NCBI RefSeq assembly: GCF_019038595.1
Contig: NZ_JAHOPF010000001.1
Coordinates: 62,001 to 126,000 of the forward strand
Length of the DNA: 64,000 nucleotides
DNA from: Kaistella soli
GTDB taxonomy: Bacteria; Bacteroidota; Bacteroidia; Flavobacteriales; Weeksellaceae
Reading direction: 5' to 3'
Shown: positions 17,864-26,633 of the stretch, piece after piece
Numbering within the stretch: the first letter of the stretch is position 1
How the letters are laid out: each line of letters starts with the position of its first letter
Position numbers and translations under genes: made by a program
The notes under the pieces: generated by a model
Seen by the model: only the letters and a program-made list of their open reading frames with translations
Told to the model about the DNA's origin: nothing
The model's database searches: none

Positions 17864-17871
17864 TACCTTTG
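17864..17871 (+). promoter_or_regulatory. Putative -7 box of the glcG-like/uraH-like operon
   Basis: TACCTTTG matches TAnnTTTG and lies 13 bases before the ATG at 17885. Confidence 0.5.
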
Positions 17872-17884
17872 CCAAAACCATTTT

Positions 17885-18406
17885 ATGAAAATATTCGCAT
17901 TAGGAATCGTTTTTATTTCGGCATTGGGGTTTGCACAGAACAGAGTGGACCCCAAAATGCCGCCCCATACTCAATTTGTAAAATCGGTGGATAACCTGAC
18001 TTTGGACGCCGCCATGGAATTGGCAACAAGAAGTATCAAAAAAGCGGATGCGCTGGAAAAAAAAGTTACGGTTGCTGTTCTGGACGCTTCCGGAGAAATC
18101 ATCCTCCTGATGCGCGGTGATGGAGTAGGTCCTCACAATACCGAAGCTGCAAGAAGGAAGGCATACACCGCACTTTCTACCAAAACCCCGACGCTGTTAC
18201 TGATGAGAAATGCAGCCGCTAATCCAGATACCCAAAATCTGAACACCCTCCCGGAACTTCTTCTTTTAAGCGGTGGAACGCCGGTGTGGTACAAAGGTAA
18301 TGTGATTGGCAGTATTGGCATTGCCGGCGGCGGAAGTGCGGAAAATGACGATCTCATCGCAAAAGCGGCGTCTGTTCCTGATTTGGGAATTCATACAGTA
18401 AAATAA
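17885..18406 (+). CDS. Exported GlcG/HbpS family heme-binding-like protein (DUF336)
   Basis: A 173-residue protein with a signal peptide (MKIFALGIVFISALGFAQ). A full GlcG/HbpS domain follows: LDAAMELATRSIKKADAL, AVLDASGEIILLMRGDGVGPHNTE, and the glycine-rich IGSIGIAGGGSAENDDLIA near the C-terminus. HbpS binds heme and senses redox stress; other members are only linked to glycolate or diol loci. It is followed after 15 bases by the hydroxyisourate hydrolase gene, a probable operon. Confidence 0.85.
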   Translation: MKIFALGIVFISALGFAQNRVDPKMPPHTQFVKSVDNLTLDAAMELATRSIKKADALEKKVTVAVLDASGEIILLMRGDGVGPHNTEAARRKAYTALSTKTPTLLLMRNAAANPDTQNLNTLPELLLLSGGTPVWYKGNVIGSIGIAGGGSAENDDLIAKAASVPDLGIHTVK

Positions 18407-18421
18407 TATAAACAGATAAAA

Positions 18422-18826
18422 ATGAAAAAAATACTCTTTGCAGCGGTCTTTGCACTGCTTTCAGTCTTCGCATTTGGTCAGAAAACCGGTTATCAGCTTT
18501 CAAGCCATATCCTTGATGTGTCTAAAGGCGCTCCCGCGAGTGGAGTCACCATCAGACTCGAACGCTTTACCGAAGCCAGCGGACAGTGGTCTTTGGTAGA
18601 CGAAAAAATAACCGATCAGAACGGCAGAATCACCGATTTCCTTCCCGGCAACTCCAACACCGGAATTTACAGACTGACCTATTTTACCGCCGATTATTTT
18701 AAAAAGAACAAAACCGAAAGTTTTTATCCTTTCATCGAAGTTGTTTTTCAGATCAGGGATCACCAGCATTACCATGTTCCCATCACCCTTTCAGCCTACG
18801 GGTATTCGACGTACAGGGGGAACTAG
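18422..18826 (+). CDS. uraH: Exported hydroxyisourate hydrolase (transthyretin-like)
   Basis: The 134-residue protein has a signal peptide (to AFGQ) and a transthyretin fold. Catalytic elements are present: His in LSSHILDVSKGAPA, Arg in VTIRLERF and the C-terminal SAYGYSTYRGN, where the usual last residue Ser is Asn. HIUases convert 5-hydroxyisourate to OHCU in urate degradation. No uricase or OHCU decarboxylase gene is in the window, and the signal peptide means it acts outside the cytoplasm. Confidence 0.85.
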   Translation: MKKILFAAVFALLSVFAFGQKTGYQLSSHILDVSKGAPASGVTIRLERFTEASGQWSLVDEKITDQNGRITDFLPGNSNTGIYRLTYFTADYFKKNKTESFYPFIEVVFQIRDHQHYHVPITLSAYGYSTYRGN

Positions 18827-18897
18827 ATAAAATAGAGAACAATGGGGAGTCCTGTGGGCTGCACTTTAACGTTCTCAGAAATTTTTTTGATGTGTTT

Positions 18898-18934
18898 GAA
18901 CAGGCCGGGGCGTTTTTTCTTTTCGGCCTGGTTC
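18898..18934 (+). terminator. Terminator-like hairpin downstream of the uraH-like gene
   Basis: CAGGCCG and CGGCCTG form a stem around a T-rich loop about 70 bases after the stop. The T tract lies in the loop rather than after the stem, so the call is tentative. Confidence 0.4.
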
Positions 18935-19122
18935 ATTTTCAGCAGTCAAAAGAAAAACTTCTGAACATTCCCTCATGGTCAGTGTCGGATTCGATTAAAT
19001 AAATGAAAATGTTCTACAATACTTTTACACCGTTAATCTCCGGCAAATAGCCAACGGTGCCGTACAACTGCTGAAAAAATCCTTATTTGCTCCTTATAAG
19101 GCAAAATAGATAGATTTAAATC

Positions 19123-19155
19123 TGCTTATTTTTATTATATTTCTTCAAATAAGCA
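19123..19155. promoter_or_regulatory. Inverted repeat in front of the ATPase remnant
   Basis: TGCTTATTT and AAATAAGCA are perfect inverted 9-mers 15 bases apart, directly before an ATG at 19161. That ATG reading frame stops after 21 codons. This is probably the old promoter/operator of the gene whose C-terminal remnant follows. Confidence 0.5.
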
Positions 19156-19222
19156 AAATAATGAAGAATTCACGCCTTATTCGATCTGATAAAATCACCT
19201 GGAATGTCTGGAATCTGCATTT

Positions 19223-19714
19223 TTGATCAAGGTCATCCATAAAGTAGATATCACTGCAAAACGCCTGAGACGCATCACCAGCTTTAAAGTATATCTTACC
19301 AATCCTTCGCTCCGTACCGCCTTGTTTTCGCCCATAAAGGGAACAGACGACGAGATGGGTAATATGGTAGAAACCGCAATTCTGTCGCAATGGATGCACA
19401 GGGATTATCTCGATTTAACTTACGCCCGCTGGAAAGATGGTGAAGTCGATTTGGTATTGATTGATGATAAAAAGTTTAAACCCATTTGGGGAGTTGAGAT
19501 TAAATGGAGCAACCGATATTTTGAAAAACCTCAGGAATTGTCCAGCCTGATTCAATTCTGTAAAACAAATGGATTCACAAGCTCATTAGTGACCTCAATT
19601 GATAAACAGGGGACTAAAAAAACAGGAGAGCTGTCTTTCACTTTTTTACCTGCATCAGTGTATGCTTATAATATTGGTGAAAATACTTTAAGAATGAAAT
19701 CAACGCTTTATTAA
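19223..19714 (+). pseudogene. Remnant of a AAA ATPase with DUF4143 domain (C-terminal part only)
   Basis: The 163-codon frame corresponds to the C-terminal DUF4143 region of the common 400-residue AAA+ ATPases of Bacteroidota. Its recognisable segments are VYLTNPSLRTALFSP, GNMVETAILSQWMHR and a GEVDLVLIDDKKFKPIWGVEIKW nuclease-like stretch. The P-loop domain is absent. The only upstream ATG frame (19161) stops after 21 codons in a different frame. The first codon of the frame is TTG with no good ribosome site, so it is most likely a deletion remnant. Confidence 0.7.
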
Positions 19715-20082
19715 TATACGCATGATCCAAAGATACGAGGTCCAAAAGCCTTCTTGCGGAGCAGCGGGAAAAATATCCTGAGGTGGATGAGGTTGCGGGT
19801 ACCAGCATTTTATAGGACTTTGAATTGTCGAGTCAGGGGCTTATCGGGTAGGGGGATAACTTTGCCAAAGTTTCACACTTTGGCAAAGTTCTGTACTGGA
19901 TGTGCAGTTGCGCGGGCAGATCACAGAGCGTATGACCGGTATGAAGATCTTAATGATTCGAAACTTCTGTAATATTCCGCGCATGACCGGGGAACTTTTG
20001 AAATAATATGTTATTTTTATCCCGCGGAAGACCGTAATTTTTTCACGCATTCACGTTCCCGCTAATCCCAGAAATATCAATC
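19715..20082. other. Non-coding stretch with a paired-palindrome repeat
   Basis: No gene is supported. The stretch contains one copy of the paired palindrome (19858-19890). Its downstream flank (CTGTACTGGATGTGCA, then GATCACAGA) recurs in slightly changed form after the copy at 21023, so the repeat unit is longer than the palindrome. Confidence 0.7.
19858..19890. repeat. Paired-palindrome repeat, CTTTGC variant
   Basis: Two 15-bp palindromes, AACTTTGCCAAAGTT and (with one mismatch at its first base) CACTTTGGCAAAGTT, are 3 bases apart. The architecture matches the AACCTTG variant at 7956-8213, with matched base changes in both halves of each arm. Confidence 0.85.
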
Positions 20083-20586
20083 ATGACGCCGAAACAAAAA
20101 GAACGCATTCAGCTTAAGATTGCAAAAATAAAGAAGGAACTTGCCGCCGATAAAAAGAGGTGGGGAGGCTATTACGACGACAGCCGCGGACTGCGGTATC
20201 TGCCCCCGGAACTGTACCTGAAGATACAGGATTATTCGGGCGCACTCCGGTATTTTAACTGGTTCCATAAAAACTTTCCTGATGATTCAGGCTATCCGGT
20301 ATTTTTATTCGAGTGGACCATTACACTGTTTAAAAAGGGCAAAATTAAAGAGGCAAAGGCCAAGACTTTACAGACCGATCGCGCCAACAGCTGGATTGTT
20401 CCTGCTTTTCTGCAGGTGGACAACAGCCGCCCGCCCGCTAAAACATTTTCCAACTGGCAGACCCAGGATGTTGCTGAAGAAATGGGTTATTCAAAGACTG
20501 ATGCCGAGCTTTCAGATTTTACCTTATGGCTGAATGATTTCGTAAGCGGTGCGGAATTTATCCAGCTCCGCGGCGACCTTTTATAA
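20083..20586 (+). CDS. Conserved hypothetical protein, TPR-like
   Basis: A 167-residue cytoplasmic protein. It starts with a charged helix (QKERIQLKIAKIKKELAADKK) followed by WGGYYDDSRGLRYLPPELYLKI, a signature I recall from small flavobacterial proteins annotated as hypothetical or TPR-like. The part DYSGALRYFNWFHKNFPDDSGY to LFKKGKIKEAKAKTL resembles a tetratricopeptide hairpin. It appears complete or slightly short at the C-terminus. Function unknown; its neighbours are repeats and a pseudogene. Confidence 0.65.
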   Translation: MTPKQKERIQLKIAKIKKELAADKKRWGGYYDDSRGLRYLPPELYLKIQDYSGALRYFNWFHKNFPDDSGYPVFLFEWTITLFKKGKIKEAKAKTLQTDRANSWIVPAFLQVDNSRPPAKTFSNWQTQDVAEEMGYSKTDAELSDFTLWLNDFVSGAEFIQLRGDLL

Positions 20587-20903
20587 AGTATCTGCACAGG
20601 GGAACCGACACCGGCATCGCCATTACGGTATGGAAAAAAAGCAGTATACTGATCTCCAGTAATAGGGATGCCGTACCTTCAGGTCGGCATAAACTGGGGG
20701 AGGCCATGACTTTGCCCAGGGACTGCCTGCCTTCATGCCATCCCGTGATTATCAGTTGAATTCTTCTGCCGTGCTGCGGGGTTTGTTAACAAGTATGGCT
20801 GTAAGGGGACGGGAGAGGGTAGTATATTTAAATAGGTAATTTCGTCATAAAAATATTTTTTGTCATGGATATTTAGCGCTTGATAACAAATGTATTATTC
20901 TCA

Positions 20904-21002
20904 ATAAGGCTCCGAAGTGAGGACACTTCGGAGAGCGGGGTGAATATTTTAATGTACCGACCTCATAAGGCTACGAAGTGAGGACGCTTTGGGATAGCGG
21001 GG
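20904..21002. repeat. Two direct copies of a hairpin repeat
   Basis: ATAAGGCTCCGAAGTGAGG at 20904 and ATAAGGCTACGAAGTGAGG at 20965 start two 37-38 base units that end in AGCGGGG. In the first copy CTCCGAAGT pairs with ACTTCGGAG. Confidence 0.8.
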
Positions 21003-21022
21003 ACGTATCGGTAGCGGAGGAT

Positions 21023-21055
21023 AACTTTGCCAAAGTTTCAAACTTTGGCAAAGTT
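21023..21055. repeat. Paired-palindrome repeat, CTTTGC variant, second copy
   Basis: AACTTTGCCAAAGTT and AACTTTGGCAAAGTT, 3 bases apart. The downstream flank TTTACTGGATATGCA matches that of the 19858 copy. Confidence 0.9.
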
Positions 21056-21119
21056 CTTTACTGGATATGCATTACGCTGGGTGATCACAGATCCTTTGAC
21101 AGCTCATATCGTTCACTAA

Positions 21120-21166
21120 AGTAAATAATGCGAGATTTTGCGATAATCTCGCATTATTTACTTTTT
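21120..21166. terminator. Perfect 17-bp hairpin with T tract
   Basis: GTAAATAATGCGAGATT (21121-21137) and its exact reverse complement (21145-21161) flank a 7-base loop and are followed by TTTTT. It looks like a strong terminator, yet the nearest plus-strand gene ends over 500 bases upstream. It may insulate the restriction operon from upstream transcription or mark the island edge. Confidence 0.65.
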
Positions 21167-21344
21167 ATACTTCGTTTTTATTTTAACTGTGGGTATTTCA
21201 TAAACGCTTTATGGTTTTCCGTAAATGCGGATAAGGTATTTTCGTTATATTTGGAATTCAGATGAATTGTTTTAAAATGAGACCGTCTGCATTGAAAAAC
21301 ATTTTTCCTTATCAACTTATTTTTACCTTTTCCGAAAAGAACAC

Positions 21345-22910
21345 ATGGCAACGAAAACAGCTGCAAAAACAAAAAGTACAGAAGAAATCCTCTGGGATTC
21401 TGCCAACAAATTAAGAGGTTCCGTAGAACCTTCTGAATATAAACACGTCGTTTTAAGTCTCATCTTCCTCAAATTTGCCAACGATAAATTCCTCAGACGG
21501 CGTCAGGAACTCATCAATGAACACAAAGAAGCTTTTCTGGATATTCCCGAGTTCTATCAGGCAGAAAATGTATTTTATCTCCCTGAAGAATCAAGGTGGA
21601 CTTTCATTATGGAGAATGCCAAGCAGGAAAACATTACATTGATTGTAGATTCTGCCCTGAAAACCATTGAGCGCACCAACAAATCTCTGGAAGGCGCTTT
21701 GCCCGATAATTATTTTTCCCGTCTTGGATTGGATCAGTCTAAGTTCTCGGCTTTGCTGGATACCATCAACAATATTGATACGCTACGCGACGAAGCCCAC
21801 GATATTGTGGGGCGTGTGTATGAATATTTCCTGAGCAAATTTGCCATTGCCGAAGGAAAAGGAAAAGGGGAATTCTATACGCCAAAGTCTATTGTCAACC
21901 TCATCGCCGAAATGATAGAGCCTTACAAAGGGAAAATCTATGATCCTTCCTGTGGTTCGGGCGGGATGTTTGTACAGTCGCTGAAGTTTATTGAAAAGCA
22001 TAAGGGAAACAAAAAAGACGTTTCTATCTACGGTCAGGAGCTGACCAATACGACCTATAAACTCGCCAAGATGAATCTCGCCATCCGTGGGATTTCTTCT
22101 AATCTGGGGAACAAAGCGGCAGATACTTTCGGCGACGACCAGCATAAAGATCTGAAAGCCGACTACATCATGGCGAACCCACCTTTTAATTTAAAAGACT
22201 GGCGTGCAGATAGCGAACTGACCACCGACCCGAGATGGGCAGGCTATGAAGTGCCACCGAAATCTAATGCCAATTATGCGTGGATTCTGAATATGATCTC
22301 CAAGCTTTCTCAGAATGGTGTGGCAGGATTTATTTTGGCAAACGGTGCTTTGAGTGGTGGTGGCGAAGAATATAAAATCAGGAAGCAAATTATTGAAAAT
22401 GATTTGGTGGAAGCTATTGTGATTTTACCAAGAGCAATGTTTTATTCTACCGATATTTCGGTGACGCTTTGGATTCTGAACCGCAATAAAAATGAAAGAA
22501 CTTTTGAAGTGAACGACGGCATTAAAAATTACCGTAACCGAAAAGGCGAAGTTCTGTTTATGGATCTGCGTCAGAAAGGTGAACCATTTGAAAAGAAATT
22601 CATTCAGTTTGGTGAAGAGGAGATTACTGCGATTGCTACCCATTATCATAACTGGCAACAACAAGACTGGAAAGAAACCTATCAGGATATTCCTGAATAT
22701 TCTTACAGTGCCAGTCTGGAAGACATCCGCAAAAAAGATTATTCTTTGGTGCCAAGTAAATATATTGAGTTTGTCAACCGAGATGAAAGTCTGGATTATG
22801 ATGAGCAGATGCAAAGTTTACAAACTGATTTGAAACACTTATTTGAGCAGGAAAGCCAATTGAAAGAGGAGGTTTCCAATGTTTTTAAAACTTTGGGCTA
22901 TGAGTTATAA
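21345..22910 (+). CDS. hsdM: Type I restriction-modification DNA methyltransferase subunit HsdM
   Basis: A 521-residue N6-adenine methyltransferase. The N-terminal helical domain (EEILWDSANKLRGSVEPSEYKHVVLSLIFLK) precedes the SAM-binding motif DPSCGSGGM at residue 200 and the catalytic NPPF at 278-281. With HsdS it methylates the recognition site; with HsdR it forms the restriction complex. It is the first gene of the island and overlaps the hsdS start, so they are translationally coupled. Confidence 0.95.
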   Translation: MATKTAAKTKSTEEILWDSANKLRGSVEPSEYKHVVLSLIFLKFANDKFLRRRQELINEHKEAFLDIPEFYQAENVFYLPEESRWTFIMENAKQENITLIVDSALKTIERTNKSLEGALPDNYFSRLGLDQSKFSALLDTINNIDTLRDEAHDIVGRVYEYFLSKFAIAEGKGKGEFYTPKSIVNLIAEMIEPYKGKIYDPSCGSGGMFVQSLKFIEKHKGNKKDVSIYGQELTNTTYKLAKMNLAIRGISSNLGNKAADTFGDDQHKDLKADYIMANPPFNLKDWRADSELTTDPRWAGYEVPPKSNANYAWILNMISKLSQNGVAGFILANGALSGGGEEYKIRKQIIENDLVEAIVILPRAMFYSTDISVTLWILNRNKNERTFEVNDGIKNYRNRKGEVLFMDLRQKGEPFEKKFIQFGEEEITAIATHYHNWQQQDWKETYQDIPEYSYSASLEDIRKKDYSLVPSKYIEFVNRDESLDYDEQMQSLQTDLKHLFEQESQLKEEVSNVFKTLGYEL

Positions 22911-24132
22911 GAGGTTAGGAAATTATATTCGACAGGTTAATGTTCGGAACAGAGATTTGGAAACAGAAGTTCTTTTAGGGGTAAGCATTACTAAAAAGCT
23001 GATACCTTCAATTGCCAATGTCATAGGTACGGATATGTCTGTCTATAAAATCATAGAGAAAAGACAATTTGCCTATGGAACTGTGACTTCAAGAAATGGA
23101 GAAAAGATTTCCATTGCTTTATCCGATCAATATAATAAAGCGTTGGTTTCCCAAATTTATGTTGTTTTTGAAGTGATTGATATTGAAGAATTACTTCCTG
23201 AATATTTAATGATGTGGTTTTCCAGACCTGAGTTTGACAGGTATGTAAGATTCCATTCTCACGGCAGTACGAGGGAAACTTTTGATTGGGCAGATATGTG
23301 TGAAGTTGAATTACCTATCCCAGCAATTGAAGAACAGCGACAAATTGTAGCGCAATACCAAAGCATAGCCAACAAAATAAAAGTGAACGAGCAGATTTGC
23401 GAAAAGTTGGAAGCTACTGCGCAGGCTTTGTATAAACATTGGTTTGTGGATTTTGAGTTTCCAAATGAAGCGGGAAAACCTTACAAATCTTCCGAGGGTA
23501 AAATGGTTTGGAGTGAAGAGCTTGGGAAGGAGATTCCGGAGGGGTGGGAAGTGAACAATTTAAATAAAATTACCAATAAAATTTACAGTGGAGGAACTCC
23601 ATCAACAGAAAATGATAATTTTTGGAATGGAATATATTATTGGTTTTCTTCTGGTGAAACGGGAAATAGATTTATAATACAAACTGATAAAAGTATAACA
23701 GAGGATGGTATAAAAGGTTCAACTACTAAGCTATGTAAAAAATATTGTACAGTAATTGCAACCGCTGGTCAAGGAAAAACTCGTGGACAATCAGCACTTT
23801 TATTTACAGATGTTTATATAAATCAATCTGTTATTTGTGTAGAGCCTAAAAAAGATATTTATTCCTTATTCATCTTTATTGATATAAATTCAAGATACAA
23901 TGAATTGCGAAATAATTCTGATGCTCAAAGTATCAGAGGAAGTATAAATTCAGATGACATTAAAAATTTACGAATTTTAATGCCAACTGATTTATGTTTT
24001 GAATTATTTTATTCTAAAATTAAAAATTCATTTGATATTGTTGAAAATAAAAAGTATCAAAACCAAAAACTCACACAACTACAAAGTTTGTTGTTGTCGC
24101 GGTTGGCGGTTGGGGAGGAAGTGGGTGCTTAA
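22900..24132 (+). CDS. hsdS: Type I restriction-modification specificity subunit HsdS
   Basis: A 410-residue protein with two target-recognition domains, each ending in a conserved helix. The first linker is EEQRQIVAQYQSIANKIKV followed by ATAQALYKHWFVDFEFP; the second ends NQKLTQLQSLLLSRLAVGEE. TRD2 opens with the IPEGWEVNNL signature. The ATG at 22900 overlaps hsdM by 11 bases; an earlier ATG at 22879 would overlap by 32. The second TRD is visibly more AT-rich than the central region, as expected for exchanged recognition domains. Confidence 0.92.
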   Translation: MSYKRLGNYIRQVNVRNRDLETEVLLGVSITKKLIPSIANVIGTDMSVYKIIEKRQFAYGTVTSRNGEKISIALSDQYNKALVSQIYVVFEVIDIEELLPEYLMMWFSRPEFDRYVRFHSHGSTRETFDWADMCEVELPIPAIEEQRQIVAQYQSIANKIKVNEQICEKLEATAQALYKHWFVDFEFPNEAGKPYKSSEGKMVWSEELGKEIPEGWEVNNLNKITNKIYSGGTPSTENDNFWNGIYYWFSSGETGNRFIIQTDKSITEDGIKGSTTKLCKKYCTVIATAGQGKTRGQSALLFTDVYINQSVICVEPKKDIYSLFIFIDINSRYNELRNNSDAQSIRGSINSDDIKNLRILMPTDLCFELFYSKIKNSFDIVENKKYQNQKLTQLQSLLLSRLAVGEEVGA

Positions 24133-24170
24133 AATAAAAAACTAAAACTAATAACTATAAAAACTAAAAT

Positions 24171-26606
24171 ATGATCAAAAAAATTAATATTAATAACCTT
24201 GGATTATTTAAAAATTTTCAATGGGATGTTGCAATTCGAAGTAATCCTGGCAATAATATTATCCCATTGAATAAAGAAAACATTCTTTATGGAAGAAATT
24301 ATTCCGGAAAAACTACTCTGTCAAGAATAATTAGAGCTTTAGAAACCAAAGAGCTTTCGTCAAAATACCTTGATCCAGAATTTGAAATCATACTATCAAA
24401 TAATTCAACGATTGATCAATCTAATTTTCACGAGAATACATTAAACGTAAGATGTTTTAACGAGGACTTTATAAAGGAAAATTTAAGTTTTATTATTAAT
24501 CCTGATTCAGAAATTAAACCATTTGCTATTCTTGGAGAAAATAGCGAAATCGAAGCTCAAATTGAAGCTATTAAAAGTGAATTAGGAGACAGTAATGAAG
24601 ACTCTAAAACTTTAAAATATAAAGAATTAGATGATTTAACTGAATTAGTTGGCGTACAAAACGCTGAACTTACAAGGTTAAGAAGATCATTAGAAACTCA
24701 ACTAACTAATAAAGCAACTTCAGCCACTGACAGTATAAAACAACAACATTTAAAGTTTGGTGACATTAATTACAATAAGGCGAAGCTACAACAAGAAATT
24801 GATAAAGTTCTTTTACCTGCATTCACGGCAATTGATGCTAGTAAAGAATCTACAAATATTGAGCAGATAGATGAAGTAGAAAAAATAAATGTTTCACATT
24901 CTGTTAGTTTTATAAATATTTATGAAAGAGAGCTACCAGAAATAAAATTGGTTTTAGAGCAGACTTTATTAGATAATAATAAAATTGCGGAACTATTAGC
25001 AAACTCTAGTATAAATGAGTGGGTTAAAAAAGGATACGATCTTCATTCAGAAGATAGAAATTGTACTTGTAAATTTTGTGGTAATCCTATTTTAGAATCT
25101 CGTTGGAAGGAACTCGATAATCATTTTGATGAAGAGTCGAAAAAACTTGAAGATACTTTGAACGTTTGTAAAGTAAAAATTGCAAGAGAAATAGATGCCA
25201 TCAGTAATATTAAGCTACCAAATAAAGACCTCTTCTATATTAGTTTTCATAGTGAACTAAATGAATGTTCAGATTCATTTAATTCTCACATTTTAAATTA
25301 TAAAGCAGATTTAGAATTCTTACTTTCAAAAATTGATGAGCGTTTACTTTTAATTCACAGTCCAATTACATATGACTACACTACAACTTTTTCGCAAACC
25401 GATTTTTCAGCTACAGTAGAACTTTACAATGATATTAAGAATCGCAACAATGCGTATTCAAATGAATTATCGGGAAAAATTTCTGAAGCAAAAAAAGAGC
25501 TTAGACTCTTAGAAGTAAAACGCTTTGTAGATACTATTCAATATAGCACCCAATTACAAAATATTGCAAATAAAGAAATAGAATTTACAAGTAAAGAAAC
25601 GGAAAGGAAAGAAGTAGATGATTACATAAAATTAAAAGAGAAAGAAATTATTGAATTATCACGTCAATTGAATAATGAAGAAGAAGGAGCAAGAAAAGTA
25701 AATGATTATCTACAAAATTATTTTGGTCATCAAAACTTGGAATTGCAAGCAATTGAAGAAGAAGTAGATTCTGATAAAAAGATTAGGTTCAACATTGTAA
25801 GAAATGGAGATATTGCGTATCACTTGAGCGAAGGAGAATGTAGTATTATTTCATTTTGCTACTTTATGGCTAAATTAGATGATATTCATACTGCTGGTGA
25901 AAAACCCATAATATTGATTGATGATCCTATATCAAGTTTAGATTCGAATCATATTTTTTACATTTATAGTCTAATAAATAATGAATTATTTATAAAAAAA
26001 CGTTTTGAACAAATTTTTATTTCCACACATAATTTGGAATTTTTTAAATATTTAAAAATGTTGAAATTTTCAAAAGTTGATAGACAGACGCAAAGCGAGT
26101 ATTTTTTAGTCAATAGATTTGAGAACAAATGCACTATTAGTTTAATGCCTTCCTATTTAAAGGATTATGTTACTGAATTCAATTATTTATTTCATCAGAT
26201 ATATAAATGTGCTAAACACGATACTGTTTCAGATCTAAATCTTGATGTATTCTACAATTTTGGTAATAATTTGAGAAAATTTTTAGAGGTATATTTATTC
26301 TATAAATATCCAAGTAAGCTAAATACTTCGGATGGTAATTCGAGCAATAATAAAAGATTAATTAAATTTTTCGGTGAAAACCAAACTGTTTTGTTAATTG
26401 AAAGAATAACAAACGAATTCTCGCACTTAGAAGAAAACTCTGGTAGAAGTACCCAACCAATTGATGTACCTGAAATGAAAACAGTTGCAGAATTTATTTT
26501 ATCTACAATTAGATTAAAAGATGAACAACAATATAATGCACTTTTGGAAAGTATAGGTATATCGCAAGTGATTGAACAAGCTACCGTAAATCCAAATTTA
26601 AATTAA
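24171..26606 (+). CDS. rloC: RloC-like anticodon nuclease
   Basis: An 811-residue ABC-type ATPase of the PrrC/RloC (AAA_13) family. Walker A is GRNYSGKTT at 41-49, followed by the RCFNEDFIKENL segment. A long coiled coil carries a zinc-hook motif, CTCKFC at 298-303. The ABC signature region (LSEGECSIISF) and Walker B (IILIDDPISSLD, about 580-590) come next. The C-terminal domain has a possible anticodon-nuclease triad R702-x3-E706 and H752. RloC cuts tRNA in the anticodon loop on DNA damage or phage attack. The low GC and the place between hsdS and hsdR suggest a mobile defence module. Confidence 0.8.
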   Translation: MIKKININNLGLFKNFQWDVAIRSNPGNNIIPLNKENILYGRNYSGKTTLSRIIRALETKELSSKYLDPEFEIILSNNSTIDQSNFHENTLNVRCFNEDFIKENLSFIINPDSEIKPFAILGENSEIEAQIEAIKSELGDSNEDSKTLKYKELDDLTELVGVQNAELTRLRRSLETQLTNKATSATDSIKQQHLKFGDINYNKAKLQQEIDKVLLPAFTAIDASKESTNIEQIDEVEKINVSHSVSFINIYERELPEIKLVLEQTLLDNNKIAELLANSSINEWVKKGYDLHSEDRNCTCKFCGNPILESRWKELDNHFDEESKKLEDTLNVCKVKIAREIDAISNIKLPNKDLFYISFHSELNECSDSFNSHILNYKADLEFLLSKIDERLLLIHSPITYDYTTTFSQTDFSATVELYNDIKNRNNAYSNELSGKISEAKKELRLLEVKRFVDTIQYSTQLQNIANKEIEFTSKETERKEVDDYIKLKEKEIIELSRQLNNEEEGARKVNDYLQNYFGHQNLELQAIEEEVDSDKKIRFNIVRNGDIAYHLSEGECSIISFCYFMAKLDDIHTAGEKPIILIDDPISSLDSNHIFYIYSLINNELFIKKRFEQIFISTHNLEFFKYLKMLKFSKVDRQTQSEYFLVNRFENKCTISLMPSYLKDYVTEFNYLFHQIYKCAKHDTVSDLNLDVFYNFGNNLRKFLEVYLFYKYPSKLNTSDGNSSNNKRLIKFFGENQTVLLIERITNEFSHLEENSGRSTQPIDVPEMKTVAEFILSTIRLKDEQQYNALLESIGISQVIEQATVNPNLN

Positions 26607-26633
26607 AGTAAGAATTAAAAGTAAGAACCAATA

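Larger units (their letters stand above)
20587..21344. other. Repeat-rich intergenic region at the left edge of the restriction island
   Basis: No convincing gene in 758 bases. It holds a pair of CGAAGTGAGGAC repeats, one paired palindrome and a long perfect hairpin, then about 180 bases of leader before hsdM. Short open frames here lack family features. Confidence 0.7.

Noticed and set aside
19161..19226. A 21-codon frame as the true start of the ATPase gene
   Set aside because: It stops before and is out of frame with the DUF4143 part and encodes no P-loop; treated as remnant promoter region.
21178..21372. Minus-strand 64-codon frame in front of hsdM
   Set aside because: Overlaps the hsdM start and its leader; no family features.
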